A DNA stretch of 64,000 nt from an uncultured Paracoccus sp. (GCF_947487305.1 NZ_CANKWH010000005.1:1-64000); one strand, 5' to 3'. Shown: positions 54,317-63,686, counted from the stretch's first letter. Notes: a model not told the origin generated them from the letters alone. Made by a program: numbers and translations.

Positions 54317-55192
54317 ATGCTGACCCTCTCGCTGATCGCCGCGCCGAAAAATGCCAATCTCGAGCCGGCGCTGATCGACAGCCTTTGCCGGGACTGGGGC
54401 GGCTCTGAGATGCGCTGGCTCAGCCCCGGCATTGCCGCCGAGTTCCAGATGCCCGAGGCGCCGGCGGACTGGCGGCAGGTCTGGTCCGACCTGCAGAGCA
54501 TCGCCATCGATCTGGCGATCCAGCCGACCGCCGGGCGGCGCAAGCGGGTGCTGCTGGCCGACATGGATTCGACCATGATCGATCAGGAATGCATCGACGA
54601 ACTGGCCGCCGAGGCCGGGGTGGGCGAGCGTGTGGCGGCGATCACCGCCCGGGCGATGAATGGCGAGCTGAATTTCCACGAGGCGCTGATCGAACGGGTG
54701 GGCCTCTTGGCCGGATTGCCCGAGGACACCATCCAGAAGGTGCTGGACACGCGCATCACCCTCGCCTCGGGCGGGCCGGAACTGGTGGCGACGATGCGCA
54801 AGCACGGCGCCTATGCGGCGCTGGTCTCGGGCGGGTTCACCAGCTTCACCGGCCCGATCGCGCGCCAGCTGGGCTTTGACGAGAACCGCGCCAATACGCT
54901 CTTGTCGGAAGAGGGCGTGCTGACCGGGCATGTCACCCTGCCGGTGCTGGGGCGCGAGGCCAAGGTCGAGGCGCTGAACGAGATCGTCGCCGCGCGCGGA
55001 CTGACGCCCGCCGACGTGATCGCGGTGGGCGACGGGGCCAATGATCTGGGCATGTTGCAACTGGCCGGCTCGGGCGTCGCGCTGCACGCCAAGCCCGTGG
55101 TCGCAGCGCAGGCGGGGATCACCATCAATCACGGCGACCTGACTGCGCTGCTTTATCTGCAGGGCTATGCGGCCGAGGAATTCAGCCGCTGA
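54317..55192 (+). CDS. serB: Phosphoserine phosphatase
   Basis: A 291-residue HAD-family phosphatase making serine from phosphoserine, completing the pathway begun by SerA and SerC. The catalytic DxDST motif is LLADMDSTMIDQECIDELA near residue 80, followed by LASGGPELVATMRKHGAYAALVSGGFTSFT and VIAVGDGANDLGMLQLAGSGVALHAKP. An N-terminal region of about 75 residues precedes the HAD domain, as in SerB. AGAAAGG lies upstream of the ATG. Its 3' end overlaps the convergent nitronate monooxygenase gene by 11 bp. It is divergent from serC, with the island between. Confidence 0.95.
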   Translation: MLTLSLIAAPKNANLEPALIDSLCRDWGGSEMRWLSPGIAAEFQMPEAPADWRQVWSDLQSIAIDLAIQPTAGRRKRVLLADMDSTMIDQECIDELAAEAGVGERVAAITARAMNGELNFHEALIERVGLLAGLPEDTIQKVLDTRITLASGGPELVATMRKHGAYAALVSGGFTSFTGPIARQLGFDENRANTLLSEEGVLTGHVTLPVLGREAKVEALNEIVAARGLTPADVIAVGDGANDLGMLQLAGSGVALHAKPVVAAQAGITINHGDLTALLYLQGYAAEEFSR

Positions 55193-56195
55193 TCGCCGCC
55201 AGCGTCTCGGCAGCGGGCCGCGCGACGGCCCTGGCCGCGCCGGTCCCGCCCCATTGCGCCGCGTAATCGTGATTGCCCCTGGCGGACGCCGCCGCGTTCA
55301 GTGCCTTGGCCGCATCATAGGCCATCGGGTAGCCCGGCGCATCCTGCTGGTCCATCGCCATGAAGCGGTTGACCAGCCCGCGCGCCGGTCGGCCCGAGAT
55401 CGCGCGGGTCATCTCGGTCGGCGTGGTGGTCAACCGCGCCCGGTGATCCGGTGTGGTCGCCGCCTCGGGTGACAGCAGGAAGGCCGTGCCGCATTGCACC
55501 GCCACTGCCCCGGCTTCCATCGCCGCCCGCCGGTCCGCCGCCTCCATGATCGCCCCCGCCGCGATCAGCGGCAGGCCAAGTTGCCGCAACTCGGCCAAGA
55601 GTGGCAGCGTCTCCAGCCGCGTGTCTGCCGCCATGTCCACCGGGTCCATGAGCCCGCGATGCCCGCCCGCCTGCCAGCCCTGCGCGATGATGCCATCCAC
55701 CCCCGCCGCCGCGACGGTGCGCCCGTCCGCAAGGCAGGTGGCGGTGGCCAGAAGGATGGCGCCGGTCTGGCGTAGCGCCTGCATCTGGTCGGGACGCGGC
55801 AGGCCGAAATGGAAGCTGATGACCGGCGGTTTCTCGGCCACCAGCAAAGCCAGCATCTCGTCGTTCACCCGGAAGCTGGTGTAGATCTCGTGCAATTCCT
55901 CGGGCGGGGTTGCGTCGAAGCGGGCGAAATCGGGTGCCAGCGTCTGGAGCCAGCGCGCCTCCTTCGCCGGGTCATGCGTAGCCGGTTCGTGGCAGAAGAG
56001 GTTCACGCCGAAAGGTTTTTCGGTCAGCGCGCGGGTCTGCTCCAACTCCTGCCGGGCTCGTTCGGCAGTGAAGGTCGCCAGCGCGACGAAGCCCAGCCCT
56101 CCGGCATTGGCGACAGCCCCGGTCAGCGCGGGCGTTGAGACCCCAGCCATGGGTGCCTGAATGACATTGGTGGTCGTGCCCAGCCCCTCGAACAT
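55182..56195 (-). CDS. Nitronate monooxygenase family protein
   Basis: A 337-residue FMN-dependent TIM-barrel enzyme of the 2-nitropropane dioxygenase/nitronate monooxygenase family. The N terminus IQAPMAGVSTPALTGAVANAGGLG, ISFHFGLPRPDQ near residue 128, GIIAQGWQAGGHRG near 170 and IAAGAIMEAADRRAAMEAGAVAVQCGTAFL near 215 follow the family. It oxidises propionate 3-nitronate or other alkyl nitronates in known cases. It is alone on the minus strand, followed divergently by no near gene; the cytochrome b561 gene lies 60 bp upstream on the same strand. Confidence 0.9.
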   Translation of the reverse strand: MFEGLGTTTNVIQAPMAGVSTPALTGAVANAGGLGFVALATFTAERARQELEQTRALTEKPFGVNLFCHEPATHDPAKEARWLQTLAPDFARFDATPPEELHEIYTSFRVNDEMLALLVAEKPPVISFHFGLPRPDQMQALRQTGAILLATATCLADGRTVAAAGVDGIIAQGWQAGGHRGLMDPVDMAADTRLETLPLLAELRQLGLPLIAAGAIMEAADRRAAMEAGAVAVQCGTAFLLSPEAATTPDHRARLTTTPTEMTRAISGRPARGLVNRFMAMDQQDAPGYPMAYDAAKALNAAASARGNHDYAAQWGGTGAARAVARPAAETLAAISG

Positions 56196-56255
56196 CGCCC
56201 GTCTCCCCTGGTTCGGGCCGACTATTCCATGCCGGGCCGGGCAAGCAAAGCCCAG

Positions 56256-56792
56256 TCAAAGCGGCCAGATCCGCGCCCAGACCCCGTCGCGGCGGATCAG
56301 CGCGTGTTGCAATGCCGCCGCGACATGCAGCGCCAGAAGCGCGATCAGCAGGACCGCGCAGGCCTGATGCACCGACTGGAAGACCCCGGCCAGCGCCTCG
56401 TTCTTCGGCACCAGGGGCGGCACCCCCAGCGCGTCCAGCGATTCGATCGGGAAACGCTCCAGCCGCACCCGCAGATAGCCGCTGATCGGCAGGGCGAACA
56501 GCAGGACATAGAGCGCCAGATGGGTCAGTTCCGCCGCACGACGCTGCCAGGGCGCGATGTCAGCAGGCAGGGGCGGCGGCGGGTGGCGCAGACGCCAGAC
56601 CAGCCGCGCCAGCATCAGCAGGAACACGATCAGCCCGGTATTCTTGTGAAAGATGAACAGCGTGTCCTGCAGAGGCCGGGGCAGGCCCTGCTGGATCATG
56701 ATCAGCCCGGCCGGGATCATCAGCAGCACGAGAACCGCGATGAGCCAGTGATAGATCCGGGCGGGACGCGCATAGCCCTGCTGATGTTCCAT
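56256..56792 (-). CDS. Cytochrome b561 family protein
   Basis: A 178-residue membrane protein with four hydrophobic segments that each carry or flank heme histidines: YARPARIYHWLIAVLVL at the N terminus, FIFHKNTGLIVFLLMLARLVWR, LTHLALYVLLFALPISGYL and FQSVHQACAVLLIALLALHVAAALQHALIRRDGVWARI. The layout matches the bacterial b561 di-heme group that mediates membrane electron transfer from quinols. The ATG at 56792 (MEHQQGYARPARIYHW) gives the family start. It is upstream of the nitronate monooxygenase on the same strand and divergent from the CDP-alcohol gene. Confidence 0.88.
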   Translation of the reverse strand: MEHQQGYARPARIYHWLIAVLVLLMIPAGLIMIQQGLPRPLQDTLFIFHKNTGLIVFLLMLARLVWRLRHPPPPLPADIAPWQRRAAELTHLALYVLLFALPISGYLRVRLERFPIESLDALGVPPLVPKNEALAGVFQSVHQACAVLLIALLALHVAAALQHALIRRDGVWARIWPL

Positions 56793-56903
56793 CAGAACCA
56801 CCCTCCGTTCGCGGCAGGATAGAACTTTCGCGCCGCCGATCAATCTTTTGCCAGAAGCGCGGCACCGCTTGACCCAATTCCGGCTTGGCCTAGGCTTGGC
56901 GTC

Positions 56904-57665
56904 ATGGGCAACCCGCAGCATCTGCAGGAGGGTCGACCGGGGCGCAGCGCCGTCCATCGGGGAAACGCGCCTGCCGATCCGCTGCGCTGGGGGTTGCTGG
57001 CAGCCGGGCTGGCCGGTCTGGCGGCTGTGCTCGCCTGTCAGCTCCTTCTCGATATATCGGGCGCCCTATTGTGGGGCCTCGCCGCGCTCGGCTTTGCGCT
57101 GATCTGGCTGATCGTCGCACGGCAAATGCGGCGGGGCTATCCGCATGGGCGCATCGGCGCGTGCAATGCGGTGACGCTGATCCGGGTCGCACTGGCACTG
57201 GCGCTGGTTCCGCCGCTGCTGGCCGGTCAGCCCGCCGGTTGGATCGTGGCCGGGATCGCCGGGGTCGCGCTGGTGCTGGACGGGCTCGATGGCTCGCTGG
57301 CGCGGCGGCAGGGGCTGGTTTCGGATTTCGGCGCCCGCTTCGACATGGAGGCCGATTCGATCCTTGCGCTGATCCTGTCGCTGCATGTGGTAGCCGGCAG
57401 CGCCGTCGGGGCCGAGGGCCTGATCCTCGGCTTGGCCCGCTATGCCTTCGTCGGAGCCATGCTGCTCTGGCCGTGGCTGTCTGCGCCCTTACCGCAGAAA
57501 TTCCGGCGCAAAACGATTTGTGTTGTGCAGATGGTGGCGCTGATCCTGCTTCTGCTGCCGATCCTCACCCCCGATGCCGCGATCCTCGTGGCGCGGTTGG
57601 CGGCGGCGCTGGTCGTCTGGTCCTTCGCGGTCGACATCCTCTGGCTGCGCGGGCGGGCCGGATGA
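56904..57665 (+). CDS. CDP-alcohol phosphatidyltransferase family protein
   Basis: A 253-residue membrane protein with about six hydrophobic segments. The CDP-alcohol phosphotransferase motif D-x2-D-G-x2-A-R-x8-G-x3-D-x3-D is visible in LDGLDGSLARRQGLVSDFGARFDMEADS near residue 120. The product is unknown; family members make phosphatidylglycerol phosphate, phosphatidylserine, phosphatidylinositol and other lipids. The stop overlaps the start of the sulfatase-like gene, so the two likely act together on a polar head group. Confidence 0.85.
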   Translation: MGNPQHLQEGRPGRSAVHRGNAPADPLRWGLLAAGLAGLAAVLACQLLLDISGALLWGLAALGFALIWLIVARQMRRGYPHGRIGACNAVTLIRVALALALVPPLLAGQPAGWIVAGIAGVALVLDGLDGSLARRQGLVSDFGARFDMEADSILALILSLHVVAGSAVGAEGLILGLARYAFVGAMLLWPWLSAPLPQKFRRKTICVVQMVALILLLLPILTPDAAILVARLAAALVVWSFAVDILWLRGRAG

Positions 57666-59233
57666 GGCGACCGGCGATCTGGCAGGCAGGGGTGGCGGCG
57701 CTGGCGCTGTGGCTGGTGATGATCCTGCCGGCGGCACCGGGCGGCATCACGCCCGCGAGACTCGTAACCCCCGAACCGCCGCTGATCCTGCTGCTGCTGA
57801 TCGCCACGGGACCGAACCGGGTCCTGCGGGCCCTTCTCACCATGCTTCTGTTGCTGATCGCGGCGCTGAAGCTGGCCGATCTGTCCATGGCCGAAATCCT
57901 CGGCCGGGGCTTCAACCCGATCGCCGATCTGGCGCTGATCGACGCTTCAGCCCGGATGATCGCTGGCAGCCTCGGGATCTGGGCTGCCATCGGCGCGGCG
58001 GTTCTGTGCCTCGCTCTGGCCGCCGGGATGGCCGCGATCCTCTGGTGGGCGGCGGGGGTCTGGCAGCGCGTTTCGGTTCCACGTCGGCCCGCGCTTCTGG
58101 CGGCGGTCGGGCTGGTGGCGCTGCTGATCCCCGGCTTCCTGCCGCTGAAAGCCGCGACCACCAGCTATGCGATGGACAAGACCGCACTGGCGCTGCGTAG
58201 CGTGAGTGACCTGCGCGAGTTCCGCCGACTCGCAGGGGAGGACCCGATGGCGGCGCAGACCGGGCTGCTGACCGGGATCGACCGCGACGTGCTGGTGATC
58301 TTCATCGAAAGCTATGGCCGCACGAGTTTCGACACGCCCTTCTATGCCAAGGCCCATCTGCCCGCCCTGCGCGAAGCCGAGGAAGCGCTGGCCGAGGCCG
58401 GGCTGGCGATGCGCTCGGGCTTTTTGACCGCGCCGACGCAGGGCGGGCAAAGCTGGCTCAGCCACGCGACATTCACCTCGGGTCTCTGGATCGACGATCA
58501 GAGCCGCTACCAGGCGGCGCTGGCCAGCGGGCGGCAGGGCCTATTCCATCTGGCCCGGAAAGCCGGGTTCCGCACGGCGGCGGTGATGCCCGCGATCACC
58601 CGGCCCTGGCCGGAATCGGCCCGCATGGGGTTTGACCGGGTGCTGGGCGCAGGTGATCTGGGCTATCGCGGCAAGCCCTTCAACTGGGTCACGATGCCCG
58701 ACCAGTTCACCCTCGCCGCCACCGACCGGCTGCTCAGGGATGGCGACAATGACCGGCCCCTGTTTGCGCAGGTGGCGCTGATTTCCTCGCACGCACCATG
58801 GGTGCCGCTGCCGCAGATGGTGGATTGGGACCAGTTGGGCGATGGCCGGATCTTCGACGCCATGGCGGATGCCGGGCCGACCCCGAAAGAGCTGTGGGAT
58901 GATTACGATGACGTGCGGGCGCAGTATCGCGCCTCGATCACCTATGTGCTGCAGGCGGTGGCGGGCTATGCCCGGCTGCATGCCGCCAACCCGCCCTTGC
59001 TGATCGTTTTGGGCGACCATCAGGCCGCCGCCCGGATCGCGCTGGACGAGCGGCGCGAGGTGCCAATCCATCTGATCGGCCCGCGCGACCTTGTCGAGCG
59101 GAGCCGCGACAGGGGCTTTGCGCCCGGTCTGATCCCGCCGCCGGACAGCGCCGCCCTGCCGATGGAGGGGATGCGCGACCTGATCCTTCAAGGCTTCACG
59201 CGGGGGACGAGCACGACAGCCCTGCGCGACTGA
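57662..59233 (+). CDS. Membrane-anchored sulfatase/phosphoglycerol transferase-like protein
   Basis: A 523-residue protein with about five N-terminal membrane segments (residues 1-160) and an alkaline-phosphatase-superfamily domain from about 200. VLVIFIESYGRTSFD near residue 205 carries the first metal-binding acid. The nucleophile region is probably APTQGGQSWLSHATF, with Ser in place of the Thr of LtaS-type enzymes. LLIVLGDHQAAARI near 450 provides the D-H metal pair. The layout resembles LtaS/OpgB-type phosphoglycerol or phosphoethanolamine transferases. Start ATG overlaps the CDP-alcohol gene stop. Possibly it modifies the lipid made by its partner. Confidence 0.75.
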   Translation: MRRPAIWQAGVAALALWLVMILPAAPGGITPARLVTPEPPLILLLLIATGPNRVLRALLTMLLLLIAALKLADLSMAEILGRGFNPIADLALIDASARMIAGSLGIWAAIGAAVLCLALAAGMAAILWWAAGVWQRVSVPRRPALLAAVGLVALLIPGFLPLKAATTSYAMDKTALALRSVSDLREFRRLAGEDPMAAQTGLLTGIDRDVLVIFIESYGRTSFDTPFYAKAHLPALREAEEALAEAGLAMRSGFLTAPTQGGQSWLSHATFTSGLWIDDQSRYQAALASGRQGLFHLARKAGFRTAAVMPAITRPWPESARMGFDRVLGAGDLGYRGKPFNWVTMPDQFTLAATDRLLRDGDNDRPLFAQVALISSHAPWVPLPQMVDWDQLGDGRIFDAMADAGPTPKELWDDYDDVRAQYRASITYVLQAVAGYARLHAANPPLLIVLGDHQAAARIALDERREVPIHLIGPRDLVERSRDRGFAPGLIPPPDSAALPMEGMRDLILQGFTRGTSTTALRD

Positions 59234-59303
59234 ACAAACAAAGGTCAGGCTTGCCGTGCGGCTCTGGTCTCGTAAGCTGCGGCAAAGAGGAAGGGAACCC
59301 ATC

Positions 59304-60302
59304 ATGACCCACCGGTTTTGGACCCGCCGGCAGATGCTCGCCACCGCCGCCGCCGGCCTCGCCGCCCCGACGCTGCTGCCCCGCAGGGTGCTGGCACAGG
59401 CCGCCACGCCGGTCAGTCTGCAGCTTTCATGGCTGCATTCGGTGCAATTCGCCGGCAGCTATCTCGCCCGCGAAAACGGCTGGTGGCGCGAGGCCGGGCT
59501 GGAGGTGACGCTGCTGCAGGGCGGCCCCAATGCCCCGGTCGAGCCGCCGGTCGTCTCGGGCACGGCGCTTGTCGGCATCTCGGCTGCCGATTACACCGCC
59601 GCCGCCGTGGCCGAGGGCGCGCCCTTCAAGATCATCGGCGTGGCGATGCAGAAGAACCCCTTCGTCATCGCCTCGCTGCCCGCCAACCCGGTGAACGCCC
59701 CCGCCGAACTCTCAGGCAAGAAGATCGGCATGGCTCTGGCGAATACTCCGGTCCTGCAGGCCCTTAGCACGCTGAACGGCGTCGAGATCGACAGCATCGA
59801 GATCGTGCCGACGCAATACTCCGCCCAGCCACTGGTCGGTGGCGAGGTCGATTGCCTGCTCTGCTGGCAGACCGACCTGCCGGTGGCGATGACCATGCAG
59901 GGGATCGAGAATGTGACCATGCTGATGGCCGATCACGGCTATGCGCTGCATTCCCAGACCTATATCGCCACCGAGGACAGCCTTGCCAATCGCCGCGCCG
60001 AACTGGTGGCGCTGATGGCGGGCGAGGTGCGCGGATGGGACGCCTATCGCGCCGACACCGATGCGGCCGCCGAACTGACGGTGAAGCTCTTCCCCGATGC
60101 CGGGCTGGATCTGGAGACGCAGAAGCTGCAGGCTGCGCGGCAGGTGCCGCTGATGTTCTCGGAGCTGACCGATCAGAACGGCTTCGGCTCGTGGACGGAC
60201 GAGGCGGTGGCCGCGAATATCGAGACGCTGGCGCTGCTGGGGCGGACCGTCACCCCCGATCTCTGGGACCGCTCGATCCTCGACGAGGTCCATGCCGGCT
60301 GA
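59304..60302 (+). CDS. ABC transporter substrate-binding protein, NMT1/THI5-like
   Basis: A 332-residue exported binding protein. The signal TRRQMLATAAAGLAAPTLLPRRVLAQA is twin-arginine-like, so Tat export is possible. The mature part has VSLQLSWLHSVQFAGSYLARENGWWREAGLEVTLLQGG, typical of NMT1/THI5-like proteins (thiamine pyrimidine precursors, sulfonates, riboflavin or other heterocycles). AAGAGGAAGGGAA precedes the ATG at 59304. It overlaps the ATPase gene by 11 bp and forms a three-gene importer unit. Confidence 0.87.
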   Translation: MTHRFWTRRQMLATAAAGLAAPTLLPRRVLAQAATPVSLQLSWLHSVQFAGSYLARENGWWREAGLEVTLLQGGPNAPVEPPVVSGTALVGISAADYTAAAVAEGAPFKIIGVAMQKNPFVIASLPANPVNAPAELSGKKIGMALANTPVLQALSTLNGVEIDSIEIVPTQYSAQPLVGGEVDCLLCWQTDLPVAMTMQGIENVTMLMADHGYALHSQTYIATEDSLANRRAELVALMAGEVRGWDAYRADTDAAAELTVKLFPDAGLDLETQKLQAARQVPLMFSELTDQNGFGSWTDEAVAANIETLALLGRTVTPDLWDRSILDEVHAG

Positions 60303-61065
60303 TCCGCCCCCGCCCGATATCCTCTGCCGCGGTCTCGCCAAGGTCTTTCCCGGCGGGGTCGAGGTGCTGTCGCCGCTTGATGTCGCCCTTGCCGCCGGCC
60401 AGACAACCGCGCTGGTCGGCCCCTCGGGCTGCGGCAAGTCCACGCTGCTGCGGCTGATCGCGGGGCTGGAAGACCCCAGCGCCGGCAGCATCCTGATCGG
60501 CGGCGAGACGCCTGACCACATGCGCCGGCAGGCCGCCATTTCGGTGGCGTTTCAGGACCCTTCGCTGCTGCCCTGGCGCAGCCTGCGCGGCAATATCGCG
60601 CTGGGGCGCAAGCTGGCCCGTCTGCCCGCCGATCAGGCGCTGGTCGACAGGCTGATCCGGCTGGTCGGGCTGGCGGGGTTCGAGGCGACGCGCCCGGCGG
60701 CGCTGTCGGGCGGGATGCGTCAGCGCGCCGCCATCGCGCGCGCACTGGCCAGCGCACCGCGGCTGCTGCTTCTTGATGAACCCTTCGGCGCGGTGGATGA
60801 ACTGACCCGCCGGCAACTGGCGCTGGACCTGCCGCCCCTCTGGCAGGAACGCGGCACCACGACGCTTCTCGTCACCCATTCGGTCAGCGAGGCGGTGTTC
60901 CTGGCCGACCGGATTCTGGTCCTGTCACTCCGGCCCGCCCGGATCGTCGCCGATATTGCCGTGCCCCTGCCGCATCCGCGCCTGTCTGATCTGGCCGACA
61001 GCGCGGGCTTTCACGCTCTGGCGTCACAGGTCTCGACGGCGCTGGCGCGGGGCGTGGCGGCATGA
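60292..61065 (+). CDS. ABC importer ATPase (SsuB/TauB/ThiZ-like)
   Basis: A 257-residue ATPase. Walker A is LVGPSGCGKSTLLRL near residue 42, the Q-loop in FQDPSLLPWRS, signature motif AALSGGMRQRAAIARAL near 143, Walker B LLLLDEPFGAVDE and switch His in LLVTHSVSEAVFLADR. It belongs to the nitrate/sulfonate/taurine/thiamine-precursor importer group. It overlaps the binding-protein gene by 11 bp and the permease start by four. Confidence 0.93.
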   Translation: MPADPPPPDILCRGLAKVFPGGVEVLSPLDVALAAGQTTALVGPSGCGKSTLLRLIAGLEDPSAGSILIGGETPDHMRRQAAISVAFQDPSLLPWRSLRGNIALGRKLARLPADQALVDRLIRLVGLAGFEATRPAALSGGMRQRAAIARALASAPRLLLLDEPFGAVDELTRRQLALDLPPLWQERGTTTLLVTHSVSEAVFLADRILVLSLRPARIVADIAVPLPHPRLSDLADSAGFHALASQVSTALARGVAA

Positions 61066-62636
61066 GTCTTGCCATGACCCTGCCGGGACGGGCGGCGACG
61101 CCGGCGCTGCGGGCCTTGGGTGGGGCGGTGATCCTGCTGCTGGCTTGGGAACTTGCCGCGCAACGTCTGGGCGGTGCCTATCTGCTGGCCGGTCCGGTCG
61201 AGGTCGCCCGCTGGCTGACCGAGAATCCCGGCCTGACCGGGCGGGCGCTGGCGGTGACGCTGTGGAATGGCGCGGCGGGGTTCGTTCTCGGCAACCTGGT
61301 GGCCATGCTGCTGGCCGGCGCGGCGCTGATCTGGCCGCGCAGCCAGCCCGTCATTACCGGGCTGTCGCTTCTGGTCTTCTGCCTGCCGCTGGTCGCCACC
61401 GGGCCGATCCTGCGGGTGCTGATGGGGCCAGGCAACGCACCGCAGATCGCGCTGGCGGCGCTGGCGGTATTTTACACCACGCTGATCCCGCTGCTGGTGG
61501 GCCTGCGCGCCGCGCCCGCCGTCTGGTTCGATCTCGTGCGCAGCTATGGAAGGGGACGGATGGCCGAGCTGCGCCATATCCGCGCACGAGCCGCCCTGCC
61601 CTATCTCTTCGCCGGGCTGCAGATCGCCGCGCCCGCCGCCTTTCTGGGGGCGATGGTGGGCGAGTTCACCGGGGCCGAGCGTGGCCTCGGTGTCCTGACC
61701 ATCCGCTTTCTCAGGGCACTGGACGTGCCGGGTCTCTGGGCGGTCTGCTCGGTGGCCGCCACGGTCTCGATCCTCGCCTATGCCGGGATCGGCGCGCTGG
61801 CGCGGGCGGTCCTGCGCGAGCCGCCGCCACTGATCCTGTCCATGCCCTCGACCGAACGCGCGCCACATGCGCTGGTCAGCACGGCGCTGGTCGCGGCGTT
61901 GGCCCTGCTGATCTGGTGGGCGGGGATGGAGGCGATGTCGCTGAACCCCTTCTTCGCCAAGAGACCGGGGGATGTGTTGGATGCGCTGCTCATCGCACCC
62001 GATGCGGCCGAGACGCGAGCGAGGCTGGGGGCCGCGCTTTCCGAAACCGCCATCTTCCTGCTGCCGGGCTACGTGGCCGGGCTGGTCATCGGTGCCGCTC
62101 TGGCGATGGCGGTGACGCTTCTGCCGGCGGCGGGGGCGCTGGTGCTGCCGCTGGCCGTCGCCCTGCGTTCGGTTCCCATTGTCGCCACCGCGCCGCTGAT
62201 CGTCCTCTTGCTGGGGCGCGGGGCCCTGGGCACGATCACGCTGGTCGGCGTGATGGTCTTCTTCCCGACCTTCGTCGCCTGCCTGCACGGGCTCAGGCAG
62301 ACCCCGGGCCAGATCCGCGATGTCTTCGACTGCTTCGCCGCCTCGCGCCTGCGCCGGCTGGTCGATCTGCAGATCCCCGCCATGCTGCCCGCCTTCTTCG
62401 CCGCCGCGCGCATGGCGGTGCCGGCGGCGGTTCTGGCGGTGACGGTGGTCGAATGGCTGGCGACCGGGCGCGGCATCGGCAGCCTGATGGCGCTCTCGGC
62501 CTCGCTGTCGGACTATGACATGCTCTGGTCCTGCGTGCTGGTCGTGGCGGTGCTGTCCGCGCTTGGTTTCGCCGCCATCGCCGGGATCGAGCGGCGGATG
62601 CTGTCGCGCCTTGCCCCCGAACAGGTGCGCCAGTGA
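61062..62636 (+). CDS. ABC importer permease, two BPD domains fused in one chain
   Basis: A 524-residue permease composed of two tandem BPD_transp_1 halves. The first (about 1-250) has GRGRMAELRHIRARAALPYLFAGLQIAAPAAFLGAMVGEF; the second (about 265-524) has FDCFAASRLRRLVDLQIPAMLPAFFAAARMAVPAAVLAVTVVEWLATGRGIG. Each includes an EAA-like loop that contacts the ATPase. Most importers of this class use two identical or separate permease subunits, so the fused form allows different halves. The start overlaps the ATPase stop and the stop overlaps the glycosyltransferase GTG. Confidence 0.88.
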   Translation: MSLAMTLPGRAATPALRALGGAVILLLAWELAAQRLGGAYLLAGPVEVARWLTENPGLTGRALAVTLWNGAAGFVLGNLVAMLLAGAALIWPRSQPVITGLSLLVFCLPLVATGPILRVLMGPGNAPQIALAALAVFYTTLIPLLVGLRAAPAVWFDLVRSYGRGRMAELRHIRARAALPYLFAGLQIAAPAAFLGAMVGEFTGAERGLGVLTIRFLRALDVPGLWAVCSVAATVSILAYAGIGALARAVLREPPPLILSMPSTERAPHALVSTALVAALALLIWWAGMEAMSLNPFFAKRPGDVLDALLIAPDAAETRARLGAALSETAIFLLPGYVAGLVIGAALAMAVTLLPAAGALVLPLAVALRSVPIVATAPLIVLLLGRGALGTITLVGVMVFFPTFVACLHGLRQTPGQIRDVFDCFAASRLRRLVDLQIPAMLPAFFAAARMAVPAAVLAVTVVEWLATGRGIGSLMALSASLSDYDMLWSCVLVVAVLSALGFAAIAGIERRMLSRLAPEQVRQ

Positions 62637-63682
62637 CCGCGCCGCGCAAGGCCGCCTTCGCCATTCCCGGCGATATCGAGACGCTGACCGGCGGTTATAT
62701 CTATGAACACCGCCTGCTGATGGGGCTGCGCGACCAGGGGCGGGACGCCGAGCATGTGCAACTTCCCGAGGGCTTTCCCGATGCCGATGCGGCAGCGATG
62801 GCGCAGGCCATCGCGCAACTGCAGGCGGTCGCGCCGGAACGGGTGCTGATCCTTGACGGTCTGGTCTTCGGCTCGATCGACAGCGCAGGACTGGCGGGCG
62901 TCCGCGCACCGGTCGTCGCCATGATCCATCATCCGCTGGCAATGGAAAGCGGGCTTGATGACGCGCGGCGGCAGCATCTTTTCACCACCGAGCGCGACAA
63001 CCTGCGGCTGGCGCGGCATGTGCTGGTGCCGAGCCCCCATACCCGTGATCTGCTGGTCGCCCGCTATGAGGTGGCCCCCGAGCGGATCACCATTGCCCGG
63101 CCCGGCGTCGATCCGCCCCGCCATCCTGCGGCCCCCCTATCGCCGCCGCTGATCCTGTCGGTCGGCATCCTGCATCCGAGGAAGGGGCATGACGTGCTGA
63201 TGGAGGCCCTGTTCCGGATAACGGATCTGGACTGGCAGGCGGTCATCGTCGGCAGCCCTTGGGATCCTGCCCATGCCGAGGCGCTGGCGCGTCAGGCGGA
63301 ACGTTCAGGGCTGGGCGCGCGCCTGCGCCTTGCCGGGCGCGTCACGACGGATGAGCTGCATCGCCACTACGCCAGCGCCTCGGTCTTCGCGCTGGCCACC
63401 CGATACGAGGGCTATGGCATCGTCTTCGACGAGGCGCTGTCCTATGGCCTGCCGATTGTCAGCTGCGCCACCGGCGCGGTGCCGCAGACCGTGCCGGCGG
63501 AAGCGGGTCTCCTCGCGCCGCCCGAGGATAGCGAGGCCTTTGCGGATCTGCTGCGCCGGATGATCGCGGATGACCGGCAGCGGCAGGCCTGTGCCCGCGC
63601 CGCGCGGTTGGCGGCGAGGCGCCTTCCCGACTGGTCTCAGACGGCGGTGGCGGCAGGCAAAGTGCTGGACAGCCTCGACTGA
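62633..63682 (+). CDS. Glycosyltransferase family 4-type (GT-B)
   Basis: A 349-residue GT-B glycosyltransferase. The N-terminal part begins with AFAIPGDIETLTGGYIYEHRLLMGLRDQG (acceptor side), and the C-terminal part has ILSVGILHPRKGHDVLMEAL near residue 178, VFALATRYEGYGIVFDEALSYGLPIVSCATGAVPQTV near 250-290 (the E-x7-E donor-binding motif). It starts with GTG overlapping the permease stop, which is odd for a glycosyltransferase and suggests readthrough coupling only. It is convergent with the export permease at the window end. Confidence 0.86.
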   Translation: MTAPRKAAFAIPGDIETLTGGYIYEHRLLMGLRDQGRDAEHVQLPEGFPDADAAAMAQAIAQLQAVAPERVLILDGLVFGSIDSAGLAGVRAPVVAMIHHPLAMESGLDDARRQHLFTTERDNLRLARHVLVPSPHTRDLLVARYEVAPERITIARPGVDPPRHPAAPLSPPLILSVGILHPRKGHDVLMEALFRITDLDWQAVIVGSPWDPAHAEALARQAERSGLGARLRLAGRVTTDELHRHYASASVFALATRYEGYGIVFDEALSYGLPIVSCATGAVPQTVPAEAGLLAPPEDSEAFADLLRRMIADDRQRQACARAARLAARRLPDWSQTAVAAGKVLDSLD

Positions 63683-63686
63683 ACGA

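Noticed and set aside
61011..62942. Minus-strand frame of over 600 codons opposite the fused permease
   Set aside because: Antisense shadow; the translation is dominated by Arg, Gln and Asp with no hydrophobic core.
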